This document shows positions 47,641 to 59,551 of a DNA stretch of 64,000 nt, in pieces. The stretch comes from Ailanthus altissimus (Eukaryota; Streptophyta; Magnoliopsida; Sapindales; Simaroubaceae): the NCBI GenBank assembly GCA_946807835.1, contig OX327690.1:30598501-30662500 (forward strand), given 5' to 3'. The notes below the pieces were generated by a model. That model did not search any database and had not been told where the DNA came from. It saw only the letters and a program-made list of their open reading frames with translations. Both the position numbers and the translations under genes were made by a program. Position 1 is the stretch's first letter; each line of letters starts with the position of its first letter.

Positions 47641-50515
47641 TGTCACTCCCCAGACCCAAAAGATCTGACATACAACATCACTTACATTCATTCAATAATA
47701 TTTAAACATTCATTTCAATTTCTTTCAGAATTATGACTGGTACAATTAGTAAACCGGAGATACGTAGAGTTTTCTCAGAGATTAACACTCTACTATGTCA
47801 CCAGTAGCATCTTTATTACCGGAAGCCCAAAATATATTCATTACAAATTCTTACTTAAAATCAACCAATAACCACACTTGGTGAAACTTATACCAAATTC
47901 AACCACACACAATAAAATAATACATAAGTATTTAGTCAACAGGGACAAATCAAATATCTTATCTCACGTATCCCCAAATGAAACACTTAGCAACCTAGCA
48001 ATTTAAGGAACCTAAGAAATAACAGAAGCCTTGCCGAATCCGCTAAGCACACATGTACCTTATTTACCACAAATCACCATAAACTATAATGAGTATAAAA
48101 CTCAGTAAGTATACTAATTTTTCATATATCAAATACAAATACATATATGTACACAATGCATGTGTATGATATGCTATGATAAATCAAAATCATAATCTTA
48201 TCAAATCACATGTCATGTAAGTGCTTACACATTCTTTCAAAATATATAATAGGAATACCATCACTCAACTACTACTTAGTAGGACTTACATATCATATAT
48301 CACATAATGAGCCAAATGTCACTCGTAGGTGACATACCGTATGAGAGGAATAGTACAAGTGAGGTTTTTAAATCACACATATATAATGTTCATGCTCGAA
48401 GGTAAAAGCCAAACCCTCACTCTGATCATCAGTGAGTCCTCTCACATGCACCAATACGCCACCACATGAATGTGATGACTCACTCTTCCTTTAGGTACCA
48501 ATAGGATCCTCCCTACATATGGAACACATAACATATACCAATTCCGAAGGAAATGCCACACATAAAAGCTCCACAAATCACATAAAATGCCTACTAAGTT
48601 AACAGTGAGTTTAAGTACCCTCAAAATACAAAATATTTCTCATGAACATATTACACTTCAAAAGCTTTCCTTGTTAAACACATTTTACTTTGAAAGCTCA
48701 CTTTCAAAAACACATATATGTCATGTATGTCCATGCTCACATTTATAAATACATATCTTCACATTTCATATTAAAATATACTTTGACATAACATAAACAT
48801 ATTCCTAACCACATTTACAAAATCGTACAAAATAATTATTATGTTTATTGTGATTTCAATAAAAAGTCTAGTATACTTACCTCTTAGCACTTTTGGGTAC
48901 AAGGCTTAATTCTCCTTAATCTATCAATGGCGATTAATCATTTCATAAGCCTCATAATTCACACAAAATAATTTAAATAGCTTACAAAATTATACTTATT
49001 GCACTTATCACATCAAATTGGTCTAATTACTTGGTTTCTCAAAACCTATCATTCTGACCACTTACACTTAACAAAATTTTCTTATATATCAAATGATGTC
49101 TAATTACTCCAAAATTAAAATATATTATTTTTAACTTATATATCATTCTTATATATGAATATTATATCATAATTCCTACACAATCTATTCCATAAACACC
49201 ATCAAATCCAAACTATTATCCTGACAGGATCAAGATATTTACTAAACAGTATTCAATCTCCCAATTTTATAAAATCATATACTAATTCAAATATTATAAA
49301 ACTACCACCAAAATACTCTTGACACATATTTCAATCCATGATAAATATTGCACTTCAAAATCACTGCCAAAAGTATTTTAAAACTATTTTATTCTATAAC
49401 TTTGAAAATTTATTAATTAAATACTGCAATTAGCTGACACTCTTTAGAAAATCATACCAGTTTAACCACATTAATCTAAATTCTCAATTTTGACTATATC
49501 ATATTAAACATATGAAATTATCATATTCTATAAATTGGTAATTTTTGAAGATCATTAAGCAGATTAGAAATTATTTGTCACTATATCATACTGTTTACAC
49601 AAGAAATTTTTAGAATTTCATGGTCATTTAGTAAATTCACTAAAAATATAATTTCTGGAATTTTAAATCGATTAAAAGTCTCGGTTAAGCCTAAACATGT
49701 CTAATTTCATATACTCAAAATTAAAAAATCAGAATCGAATCACAACAATTTATAAAATTCCTGGATCAGGAGACTATCAAGTAGAAATTCTGCAATTCAT
49801 CAAGATTTATCAAGCTATCTACATAGATCATCATCAATTCTCACAATATCTTACGAAATACATATCAAATCCTCAATTATACATATTTCCAGAAATAAAA
49901 AATTAAATTAATTAACTTAATTAACACCAATAAATTGAGAAATAGTTGTGATATACCTTTTAAAATCTAAAATTCCAATTTCTTCTTCTTTTTCTTCTTC
50001 TTCTTCTTCTCTTTCTCTCCTCTCTATTTCTCTCTTTTCTCTCTCTAAAGGGGTAGCTCGACCAAAAAATGAGTAAATTAGAGTTTCAAAAGTGTATTTT
50101 TATACTAAGAGGCTAATATTTGGTATTTACAAATTTGCCCCAAAAACTTTCAAAGTATTACAATTTGGTCCCTAAAATAAATCTAAAGTCTTGCAAATAA
50201 ACTCAATACTAATAGTATGTCTTTAACCTATACAGAAACTACTAATAACAATACATAAATCAAGTATCACCTATATACAAATAAAATATGTATATAAATA
50301 CTTATTCTTACCGATTATGGATGTTGTTTACTACATCTAAAATTTTGCAAATAAACTCAATACTAATAGTAGGTCCTTAATCTATACAAACACTACTAAT
50401 AACAATACATAAATCAAGTATCACCAACATAGAAATAAAATATGTATATTTATATATATATATATATATAAATATTTATTCTTACCGGTTGTGGATAAGT
50501 GGTTACTATATATGT
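47641..50515 (+). repeat. G2: long LTR-type direct repeat
   Basis: This begins TGTCACTCCCCAGACCC exactly at the G1 junction. It shares with G1 and G3 the segments ACTCAGTAAG-ATACTAATTT, TCACATGTCA, GGTACCAATAGGATCCTC and TTTAGGTACC. Its end has a 160-base tandem duplication (about 50196-50348 and 50349-50510), with a TA microsatellite at 50448-50470. Confidence 0.65.
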
Positions 50516-50847
50516 AATATAATTAGGGACCTACCTTAGAGCCTACGACACAATCGCCCCTAAGTCTCAAAAGAATTTAAACTAAATAATGAATATTTGT
50601 AATTTTATTCTCTAAAATATGTATATTTGTGATTTAATCTTATAAAAATATCACACTAAAATTCTTAAGTTTCAATTTTATACAATTTCTTACTTTGACA
50701 TTTGACCTCACTCACTTTAAATTCCTCTTTCAAATATAACATTAGATTTGTTTCTCATCAACTAAGTAAGAGGTCTTAACTGTTAGCACAAACCTCCTTC
50801 AAGCTAAATCGTAAAATAACACTTAAATAGAGAGATTGGAAACTTTA

Positions 50848-53137
50848 TGTTGGAATTTGTGCTTACGTGACATCCAAAAATGTATAAATATTATATGATA
50901 GTATTTATACAATTATCATTTATACAATTATCATTTCTAATAAAATCGTTAATATTATTTATAATTAAATGGTAAGATACTTGTAACGTTTCAGATATTA
51001 TATGATCTAAAAGATTTCAAATCTGGTCTAAAGAAGTTTAGATCAGTACTAAGAGTTAGCAACGCTAATAGTTAGAAGTACTAAGAGTTAGTGATGTTAA
51101 GAGTTAGTGATGCTAAGAGTTAGCGAAATCTAAGGAGTTAAAACTTTGTTTGAAATGGAATAATGACCTGAGAATATATTAGTAATGACATAGCTACAAG
51201 AAGTTGCAGATGGTGCTAGGAAATGTCATTATGGAAGTATGTTCGCAAACACAATGATCTTGGTCTAATTTCATCGATGCGGGTCTATCGGTGGAACCTA
51301 TTAATAGAGATTAGTGTATGTATATATTTGGATGATCCAGATGGTTAGTTTTAGCAAACCATGAGTTTAGTAGAAAGCTCCTATATAGATGCAGGTATTC
51401 AGTACGGATTTGATATTGAACAGACTCACGATGACCTCCAATAGACATCTTATGAAGCCGTCAATGAAAGGTCTTCCGAGTTGAGTAGTATTTGTGGTCC
51501 TTTGACCTGAGCGCCACGGTAGACTTGTGAGTGATCCATCATGCTTTGATTCCACATATGTCAGAAATCTTTCATGGTCTGACCGTTGGGTATCGCTGGG
51601 TATGGTCCAATGTTCATAGAGTCCAATGTGTGTAGATATGAGATCCATCAGCTAATATGAGTGGGTTATATATCTTAATGCTCTGAAATTGTATTTTAGA
51701 AAGTCTTGTGGCCACAAACATAAACCTCAAAAAATATATTCCAAAGGAATAAATAATATCACAAAAGTGTTTGTAAATATTGTTTAATGAAATATAAATC
51801 TGGAGATAAGGTTATGATTGAGCAAATAGAGATTTGACGGTAATAATCTATATCTCTGCTCTTCAAGGATATAAATGATGGAATAATTATACGAATATGC
51901 AATAACCTCAACTTACATGGTCTAACACGTTAATTTGTAATATCCGTAACGTGTATGTGGGGCATCGTTCACGGACGTATAAAGGAGATTCATATGACAA
52001 ATCAGATATGGACCTAGAGAGTCTCGCAATATGAAGTGTACTCGTTGCGCACTAGGGTAGAGGATTGAATTAAATAATTTGATCTAATAAATTTTAGCAA
52101 AATAGAATAATTATTTCGGAATCCTTAGGGATGTGCATTTGTCAAGACTTAATTATTAAGCACACCACTTAATTAATTAACAAGGGTTGTTAATTAATAG
52201 GATGTTGACAAGTGAAAAAATTTGTTTCATGATTTAATTTTACCTTTTTACCATTTAACCTTGGTAGTAAAAAATTAGTAAGGTAAAAAGTAATTATTCA
52301 AAATTATTTTGAATAATTAAATTATATATTATTATTATATTATTAGATAATATTATAATATATATATATATAGATCATGGCATTGTATTTTAATACAATG
52401 AGGGGCCTAGATGTTGGCTATTTAATTACTCATTATAATTCAAGTAATTATATTTGTTAGGTAAAGGTTAATTTAGGTGGCTATTAATCTAGTTCTTGAT
52501 TAAATTAATCCTAAGTGAGAGACCAATAATAAAATTAGTGGAGCACTTGTTTTTGTTTAATCAAAGTGTTGAATAAACAAAAATAATTTTGGCTAACAAT
52601 TGAATTCATTCATTCAATCTTGGGAGAGAATACAACAAGGTGAAGAGAAAAGAGGTAAAAGAGAATTTTGATTTTTGTTCTTTTTCAAGTGTTGAAAAAT
52701 GTAGAACTTCTTTTCATCTTCTTCTCTCTTGAATGGATCATAATGAACAAAATAAAATGGAGAAAGAGATTAATAATTATGACAAGAGTTGTTCACTATA
52801 ATTAATCTTATGGAAATTGTTTCTAAGATTAATACAAGAGTTGTATGTAAAATATTTTTAATTACTACAAGAGTTGTATGTAAAATATTTACCATCTCCA
52901 TTTTAAAAAACAAAATTGTATTCAAAAGAGTTTGAATACATGTTGCTAGAAATTCTAAAACTAAGCTACCATTCTAGCTCCTTAATCCCACCAAACCATT
53001 ATGGACTAAAATTGTTCAACATACACTTCAAGATGAGCTCTTCAGATGTATTGTTGAAGGACTTGAAGAATTTGTAAAACTACCTTTATTAGATGAGTAT
53101 TTTTACATAATGTTTTAATGTAATTGTTCATCATATA
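50848..53137 (+). repeat. Possible copia-type LTR between G2 and G3
   Basis: The start TGTTGGAATTTGTGC is typical of copia LTRs. The region has moderate GC at 51200-52050 and no gene. Its right limit is unknown; it is replaced by G3 at 53138. The 93-residue minus-strand frame at 51367-51648 has no domain. Short direct repeats of TAAGAGTTAGTGATG lie at 51045-51125. Confidence 0.4.
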
Positions 53138-55745
53138 TGTCACGCCCCAGACCCAAAAAATCTAACACATGGCATAACTTACATTCATTCAATAATGTGC
53201 ACTCATAATTAATATTGTATAAAATTTCAAACTTGAATTCTACATAGGAATCCTTAATAGGTTGTTAGTAAGCTCAATACAAAGATCAACCTATAACTAC
53301 AATTGGTGAAACATAAACCAAATACAACCACACCTAATAAAATAATACATAAGTATTTATTCAATAGGGACAAATCAAATATCTTAAATTACGTGTTCAC
53401 AAATAAAACACTCAGCAACTTAGGGAACCCAAGGGAAAGCAGAAGCCTTGTCAAATCCACTAAGCACACATGTACCTTATTTACCTGAAATCACCATAAA
53501 CTATAATGAGTATAAAACTCAGTAAGCATACTAATTTTTCAAATATCAAAATACAAATACATATATGTACACAATACATGTGTATGATATGCTGTGATAA
53601 ATCAAAATCATAATCTTATCAAATCACATGTCAGGTAAGCACTTACACATTTTTTCAAAACATATAATAGGAATACCATCACTTAATTACTACTTAGTAG
53701 AACTTCCATATCACATATCACATAATGAGCCAAATGTCACTCGTAGGTGACATACCGTATAAGAGGAATAACACAAGTGAGGTTTAAATTACACATATAT
53801 AATACTTATGCCCGAAGGTAAGAGCCAAACTCTCACCCTGATCATCGGTGAGTCCTCTCACATGCACTAATACGCCACTATAGGAATGTGATGACTCATT
53901 CTTCTTTTAGGTACCAATAGGATCCTCTCTACATACGGAACATATAACCTATACCAATCCTGAAAGAAATGCCACACATAAAGGCTCCACAAATCACATA
54001 AGGTGCCTACTAAGTAAATAGTGAGCTGAAACATTCTTATAACACAAAGCGTATCTCATGGATATTTTTCACTTCAAAAACTTTCTTTGTTAAATACATT
54101 TCATTTTGATAGCTCACTTTCATAAACACATGTATTTCTATGCTCAATGTCAATGCTCACATTCATATGCATATGTCTTTCACATTTCATATCAAATATA
54201 CTTTAGCATAACATAAACATATTTTTAAGTACATTTACAAAGTCATACATAAACAATTACTATGTTTATTGTGATTTCAGTAAAAGTCTAGTATACTTAC
54301 CTCTTAGTACTTTCGGGTACAAGACTTAATTCTCCTTAACCTATCAATGGAGATTAATCCTTTCATAAGCCTCACCATTCACACAAGATATTTTAAATAG
54401 CTTACAAAATTATACATATTTCACTTATCACATATAATTGGTCTAATTACTTGGTTTCTTAAAACTTGTCATTCTGACTACTTACATTTAACCAAATGTT
54501 TTCATATATAAAATGATATCCAATTACTCCAAAATTAGAATATATTATTTTTGACTCATATATCCTTCTTATATATGAATATTATATCATAATTCCTACA
54601 CAATCTATTTTATAAACACCATCAAATTCGAACTATTATCCCAACAAGATCAAAATATTTACTGAACAGTGTTCAATCTCCCAATTTTATAAACTCGTAT
54701 ACTAATTCAAAAATTATAAAACTATCAAAGAATTAGACACATATATCAATCCATGATAAATATTTCAGTTCAAAATCTCTTCAAAAAGTATTTTAAAACT
54801 ATTTTATTCCATAATCTTAAATTTCTATTAATCAAATACCGTAATGAGCTGATACATTTTAGAAAATCATAAAAATTTAACTACATTGATCTAAATTCTA
54901 AATTTTGAATATATCATATTACACATATAAATTTATCATATTCCAGAAAATTCGTAATTTTTTAAGATCATTCAACAGATCAAAAATAGTTTGTCATTGT
55001 ATTATACTATTAACACAGAAAATCTCTAGAATTTCAGGGTCATTTTGGTAAATTCATTACAAATTCAATTTCTGGAATTCAATCAATTCAAAGTGTCAAA
55101 TAATTCTAGACATGTCTAGTTTCATATTTCCACAAAATCGAAGTACAAGTATTTATAAAATTCTCGGATCAAGAAACTATCAAGTAGAATTTGTTCAAAT
55201 TCATCATGATTTATCAAGTTATGTGTATAATCATCATCAATTCTCAATATTTCTTACAAAATGCACACCAAGTTCTTAATTGTACATATTTTCAAAAATA
55301 AAAAATTAAAGAAATTAACTTAAATAACACCAATAAATTGAGAAATAGTTATGATATACCTCTTAAAACTCAAAATTTTAATTTCTTCTTCTTTTTCTTC
55401 TTCTTCTTCTCTTTTTCTCCCATCTCTTTCTCTTTTTTCTCTCCCTAAAGGAGTGGTTCGACCCAAAAATGAGTAAATTATTGTTTAAAATGTGTATTTT
55501 TATACTAAGAGGTTAAATTTTAGTATTTACAAATTAACCCCCAAAACTTTCAAAGTATTATAATTTGGTCCCTAAAATAAATCTAAAGTCTTGAAAATAA
55601 ACTCAATATTAATAATATGTCATTAATATATACAAACAATACTAATAACAATACATAACCTAGGTATCATCCACATACAAATAAAATATGAATATTATAC
55701 AAGTACAAATATTTATTCTTTCTAGTTGTGAATAAGTGGTTATTA
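53138..55745 (+). repeat. G3: long LTR-type direct repeat
   Basis: This begins TGTCACGCCCCAGACCC and follows G2 to the segment GAATAAGTGGTTA near 55740, without the tandem end duplication of G2. It has a CT-rich tract at 55378-55445. G2 and G3 could be the two LTRs of one element without coding capacity. Confidence 0.65.
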
Positions 55746-56305
55746 CAATATATATTTTTGTATAATAGTTATATTTGTTCATATATATATTTAATTGTTA
55801 AATTGGGTGTATTTGTTAACATACCTCCACTATATATAATAATTTTTGAAATTATGTATACACTCATATGTCACACACTCAATATCAAACACTTTAACAC
55901 TTTTTTTCTTTAAAATTGGCATCTCTTTACTTCGACTATTAATGTTACGGTTAAGGAGATGAAAAAAATATAATAAATTCTATGATTATCTGAAAAATAA
56001 GATCAGATTATGTATTAATTTTGTACAGTTGAAATAGATCACCAGATGATTTGAAATCTAAAACGAATTCTAGAAGCATTTGCTCATAGGCTGATTCTGG
56101 CTCTGCAATAATATTATTTTGTTTTCTGCTCATGTACCAAGGTTTTCTTTGGTGCCAATTAATCCACTCTTACCGTTTTGTTTTGTCTTTTTTTTTTCCC
56201 TGGATTTGATGATATAAACTGGTATAATTCTATCATGCATTTTTCTAAGAAATTATATCATAAATATAGTTGTATCGTAATTGTCCATTTTTCTATTATT
56301 ATATC
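55746..56305. other. AT-rich spacer, no gene
   Basis: No open frame of significance and no match elsewhere in the window. Confidence 0.55.
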
Positions 56306-56459
56306 TCAGTTTCTTTCATTGGAGAAAAATCATTCAACTCAACATTTTAGATTGATAAATAAAAATATCATATCTCAATTTCTTTTCACTTTCAAAAAAT
56401 TATTCAACTCAAAAATTTAATCTAATAGTTAAAGTTATAGACGGATGGAGAAGAGAGGA

Positions 56460-57869
56460 TGTTATGGAGAATTTAAAAATTGAAGCAGTATCTTAATTTA
56501 AAATAAAGATAAGAAATTAAAAAAAATAAATGACACAAATTTTATGCGAAAAACTCTCAAACAAATTCATATTTTTTGTTTATGACTCCCACTGAAACCA
56601 TGTTCCATTGACCTGCCTCTAGTCATCAGTAAATCCTCCACTTATTGCGAACTAGTTACTTTGCCTTCTTTGTTTTTAAGCTTACTTTCTTCTTCAAGAG
56701 TAGAGGCTATAATATCTTTAAAAACTAGATGTCCGTTAAGAGATTATTAGTTAAGCTAATGATTAAATTGTCATGTGAATGTGAAAGAATTTGAAGTGAA
56801 ATCTCAACAGTTCATTTGTCCAATATTGTGACCCAAAGTAGAAAGTTGAAAAAATAAATTATTGAGAATGTTGATATGATTAGTTACCATCATAGATTCT
56901 AATATCCATAGAGTACAGAGTCTTCTTTTCAAGAATATCTTGTTGTGAAGAGACTTTGTCTTGTACAATGTTGTCATGGTATCATATATCTTCTTCACTA
57001 TCTTTTTCTTTGCTACGCTTGATAGAACATCATCTGCTAATCCCATATATAAGTTCGCAATAGTATCTTCATCTATCTCTTCTCATTTTTCATCAATCAT
57101 ACATACAAGTCTATCACCAATAACCACTAGACAATGGTCATTCCTTAGCTTACCATCATTCTCATCTTCCACAATAAGAAATTACTCTCGTTGAACTTCT
57201 CTATCTCATACTTTACTATCATTTTGATTTACTATGGTCTACTTCTCACCCGAACAGGTTCCCGCTATTTTATCGTGAACAGTACCATATTGTAAACAGT
57301 ATTGTATAATTGTATATATGAATGGTATAGTATACATGAACAGTTACTTGTTTGTAAATAGTACCTGTGAATGATATACTTTCATCTGAAAGCCATAAAG
57401 CTCTTATACCACTTGTTATAGAAAATGCAAAAGTTAAAACAATATCTTAATTTAAAATAGAGATAAAAAATTGAAGAAAAAAATAACACACAGGTTTTAC
57501 GTGGAAAACCCTCAAACAAATTGAGTTAAAAATTATAAGGCAAGTATAGGAGATTTTATTATGAAAATTGGATTATAACTGCTCTCTAATTAAAAGGAGA
57601 GAATAATTTTTCTTTCTTTTGAAACTAGGAGATACACCTCAACCTCACCTTTCTCTATTAATAAGTATTGAGAAACTAAAGAATTTGCTCTAAAATAAAG
57701 TATAAGATTAGATTATAAGATTATATCCATGAAGGAGGTGGCAGTATTTCAATTGAACACATCTTCTTTAGTCTTCAAAAATAGCACTCATTCAATTTAA
57801 TAATTTAGGTCACCAACTATTTATTTTTTCATAATTGGTGTCTTCAATTTTGATGTGCCACTAACCACA
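56460..57869 (-). mobile_element. Minus-strand copia derivative with gag only
   Basis: A 456-base LTR lies at 57414-57869 (minus strand TGTGGTTAG ... CTATAACA). The primer-binding site (TGGTATAAGAG on the minus strand, 57401-57412) and gag follow. About 110 bases of the other LTR are left at 56460-56570 (TGTTATGG ... CAAACAAATT). All of pol and the gag zinc finger are missing. Y1 lacks the whole insertion. Flanking bases GAGGA and GGGGA may be a mutated target-site duplication. Confidence 0.8.
56570..57222 (-). pseudogene. Copia gag pseudogene (truncated)
   Basis: The ATG at 57222 starts MIVKYEIEKFNESNFLLWKM, the N-terminal gag motif, followed by early stops. The frame 57046-56804 reads LADDVLSSVAKKKIVKKIYD and SLHNKIFLKRRLCTL, then VTNHINILNNLFFQL, the UBN2-type gag. 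Further on RGRSMEHGFSGSHK recalls the basic region before the zinc knuckle, where the sequence meets the remaining LTR. It is distinct from the E1 and E2 gags. Confidence 0.82.
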
Positions 57870-58602
57870 ATAGGGGAGGTTGGCTAGCTACAGATAAAAA
57901 TTAATATAAAATAAATAATAAATAACTACTTAACTATTTTAAACTTCTTGAGTTTACATTTTTGCTCAAAATTTTTTCTATTTTTTAAATTAATATATTT
58001 TAAAAATTTTACATTACATATGTTTGTAACATATAATTAATTTATACTATAAGAATAGACTTAACATTGTTATAATAGTTTAAATTTTCTTTTATTAAAA
58101 TTATTTTGTTTGTGTGTGCTTTATCTAGCACATTCATCTTAATAAATATTTTTTTTCTGTATATATTTGACTGTATGTAAGTGATAAAGTGATTTTAGTT
58201 ATAATGATTAATTCAATCTCCTGAATTTATTATGTCACAGTTTATTTGAAATGAAAAATTAACAAATTATTTCTTACTTTAATTTATTTATTTATTTTGT
58301 GCTGACTCTTCTAATTCCACGTCAAGCATATAATATGCTTTGTAACAAATTAACAGAGTTTATTACAATTTTATAATTTTTTATATTGAAAGAGAACTTG
58401 TCTACGTTAGTATATTTATATTTTGGGACATTATCAAGTACAATATTAATATCACATCATTGTGACAGTTTTTTTTTTATATAATTAAGGTTTAATATGT
58501 GTTAAAATTTTAAATTCAAAAATTATTTCTTAATCTTTTGAATTGTTTTGAGTTTTCACGCAGAATAACATTGTTCTCTTATAAAAGAGTTTATTTTGAG
58601 GT

Positions 58603-59321
58603 TGACGAGAATATTAATTAAAAATTATCGAAATATAATTTGGAGAGTAAGTTAAGTGTGTAGGGTGCGCATAGATAAAAAATAGACATAAAAGAAAGCG
58701 AAAAATAAAAAGGGCGCACAAGGCGTTTGCGCCTTGACGACTAGGCGTCGACGCTGCAGCGTTGAATCTAGTAACTGAGCTCCACAGTGCCAAGAGATCA
58801 GTGCTGCAACGCTCAGAAGATGCGTGTCAGTGCCACGGCGTTGGAGACAGGAACAGTATCCCGAAATAAGAAAACTTTCATATTTCGTCTCTCACTTGTT
58901 TCAGTACTCCCTAATACTATTCTCACACGTATAGGGTAAACCTAGGAAGTCACAAAACCTATATAAAGGCTATAAATTGACTTTTGAACATAATCTTTGT
59001 AATCTTAGTGATAATCTTTATAATAGGTTGAGAACTCTTAGTGATTATCAACAATCTTTATAGTTCTTTGTGAAAGAAAATTCTTAGAGTGTAAGAGAGA
59101 GTTTTTTTTGTTATCTTTCTTATAAAATGCGTTCTTTTATAAGTGCCTTATGATTCATAATAAGATAAGAGTGTAATTTTGATCTGCCGTAAACGTAGGC
59201 AAATTACCGAACCACATAATTCTTTGTGTGTCTTCTACTATTCCTTTCTCTATTTATTCCTTAATTATTTGTTCCGCATATATTACTTAAGTGATTTTAC
59301 TTGTATACTTCCACTTCAACA
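58603..59321 (+). mobile_element. Solo LTR of the E1 family, 719 bases
   Basis: This aligns end to end with the E1 3' LTR, from TGACGAGAATATTAATT to ACTTCAACA. It includes the GC island (58715-58850), TATATAAA (about 58970) and the CCGTAAACGTAGGC module (about 59187). Y1 lacks it. The flanking five bases (GAGGT, ATGCT) do not match, so the target-site duplication has decayed or was lost. Confidence 0.88.
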
Positions 59322-59551
59322 ATGCTTAAATTAATTATGCTCATCACAAGCATGAGGTATGTGAGAGTGCTCTTAAATCAAGAGGAATATGCTCTCTTCA
59401 ATATAACACTATAATATATTTTCTTATGATATAATTTGATATTTTTTAAAATGTATATGAATGTTATCTCAATTATTTTTTGAATGATCTCTAAATATAA
59501 TTATGCATGTTTTTTTATAGTATAAAGTAATAGTATTTCAATCATATACAA

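Noticed and set aside
51367..51648. Minus-strand frame of 93 residues
   Set aside because: It sits in LTR-like non-coding DNA with no domain or neighbouring coding evidence.
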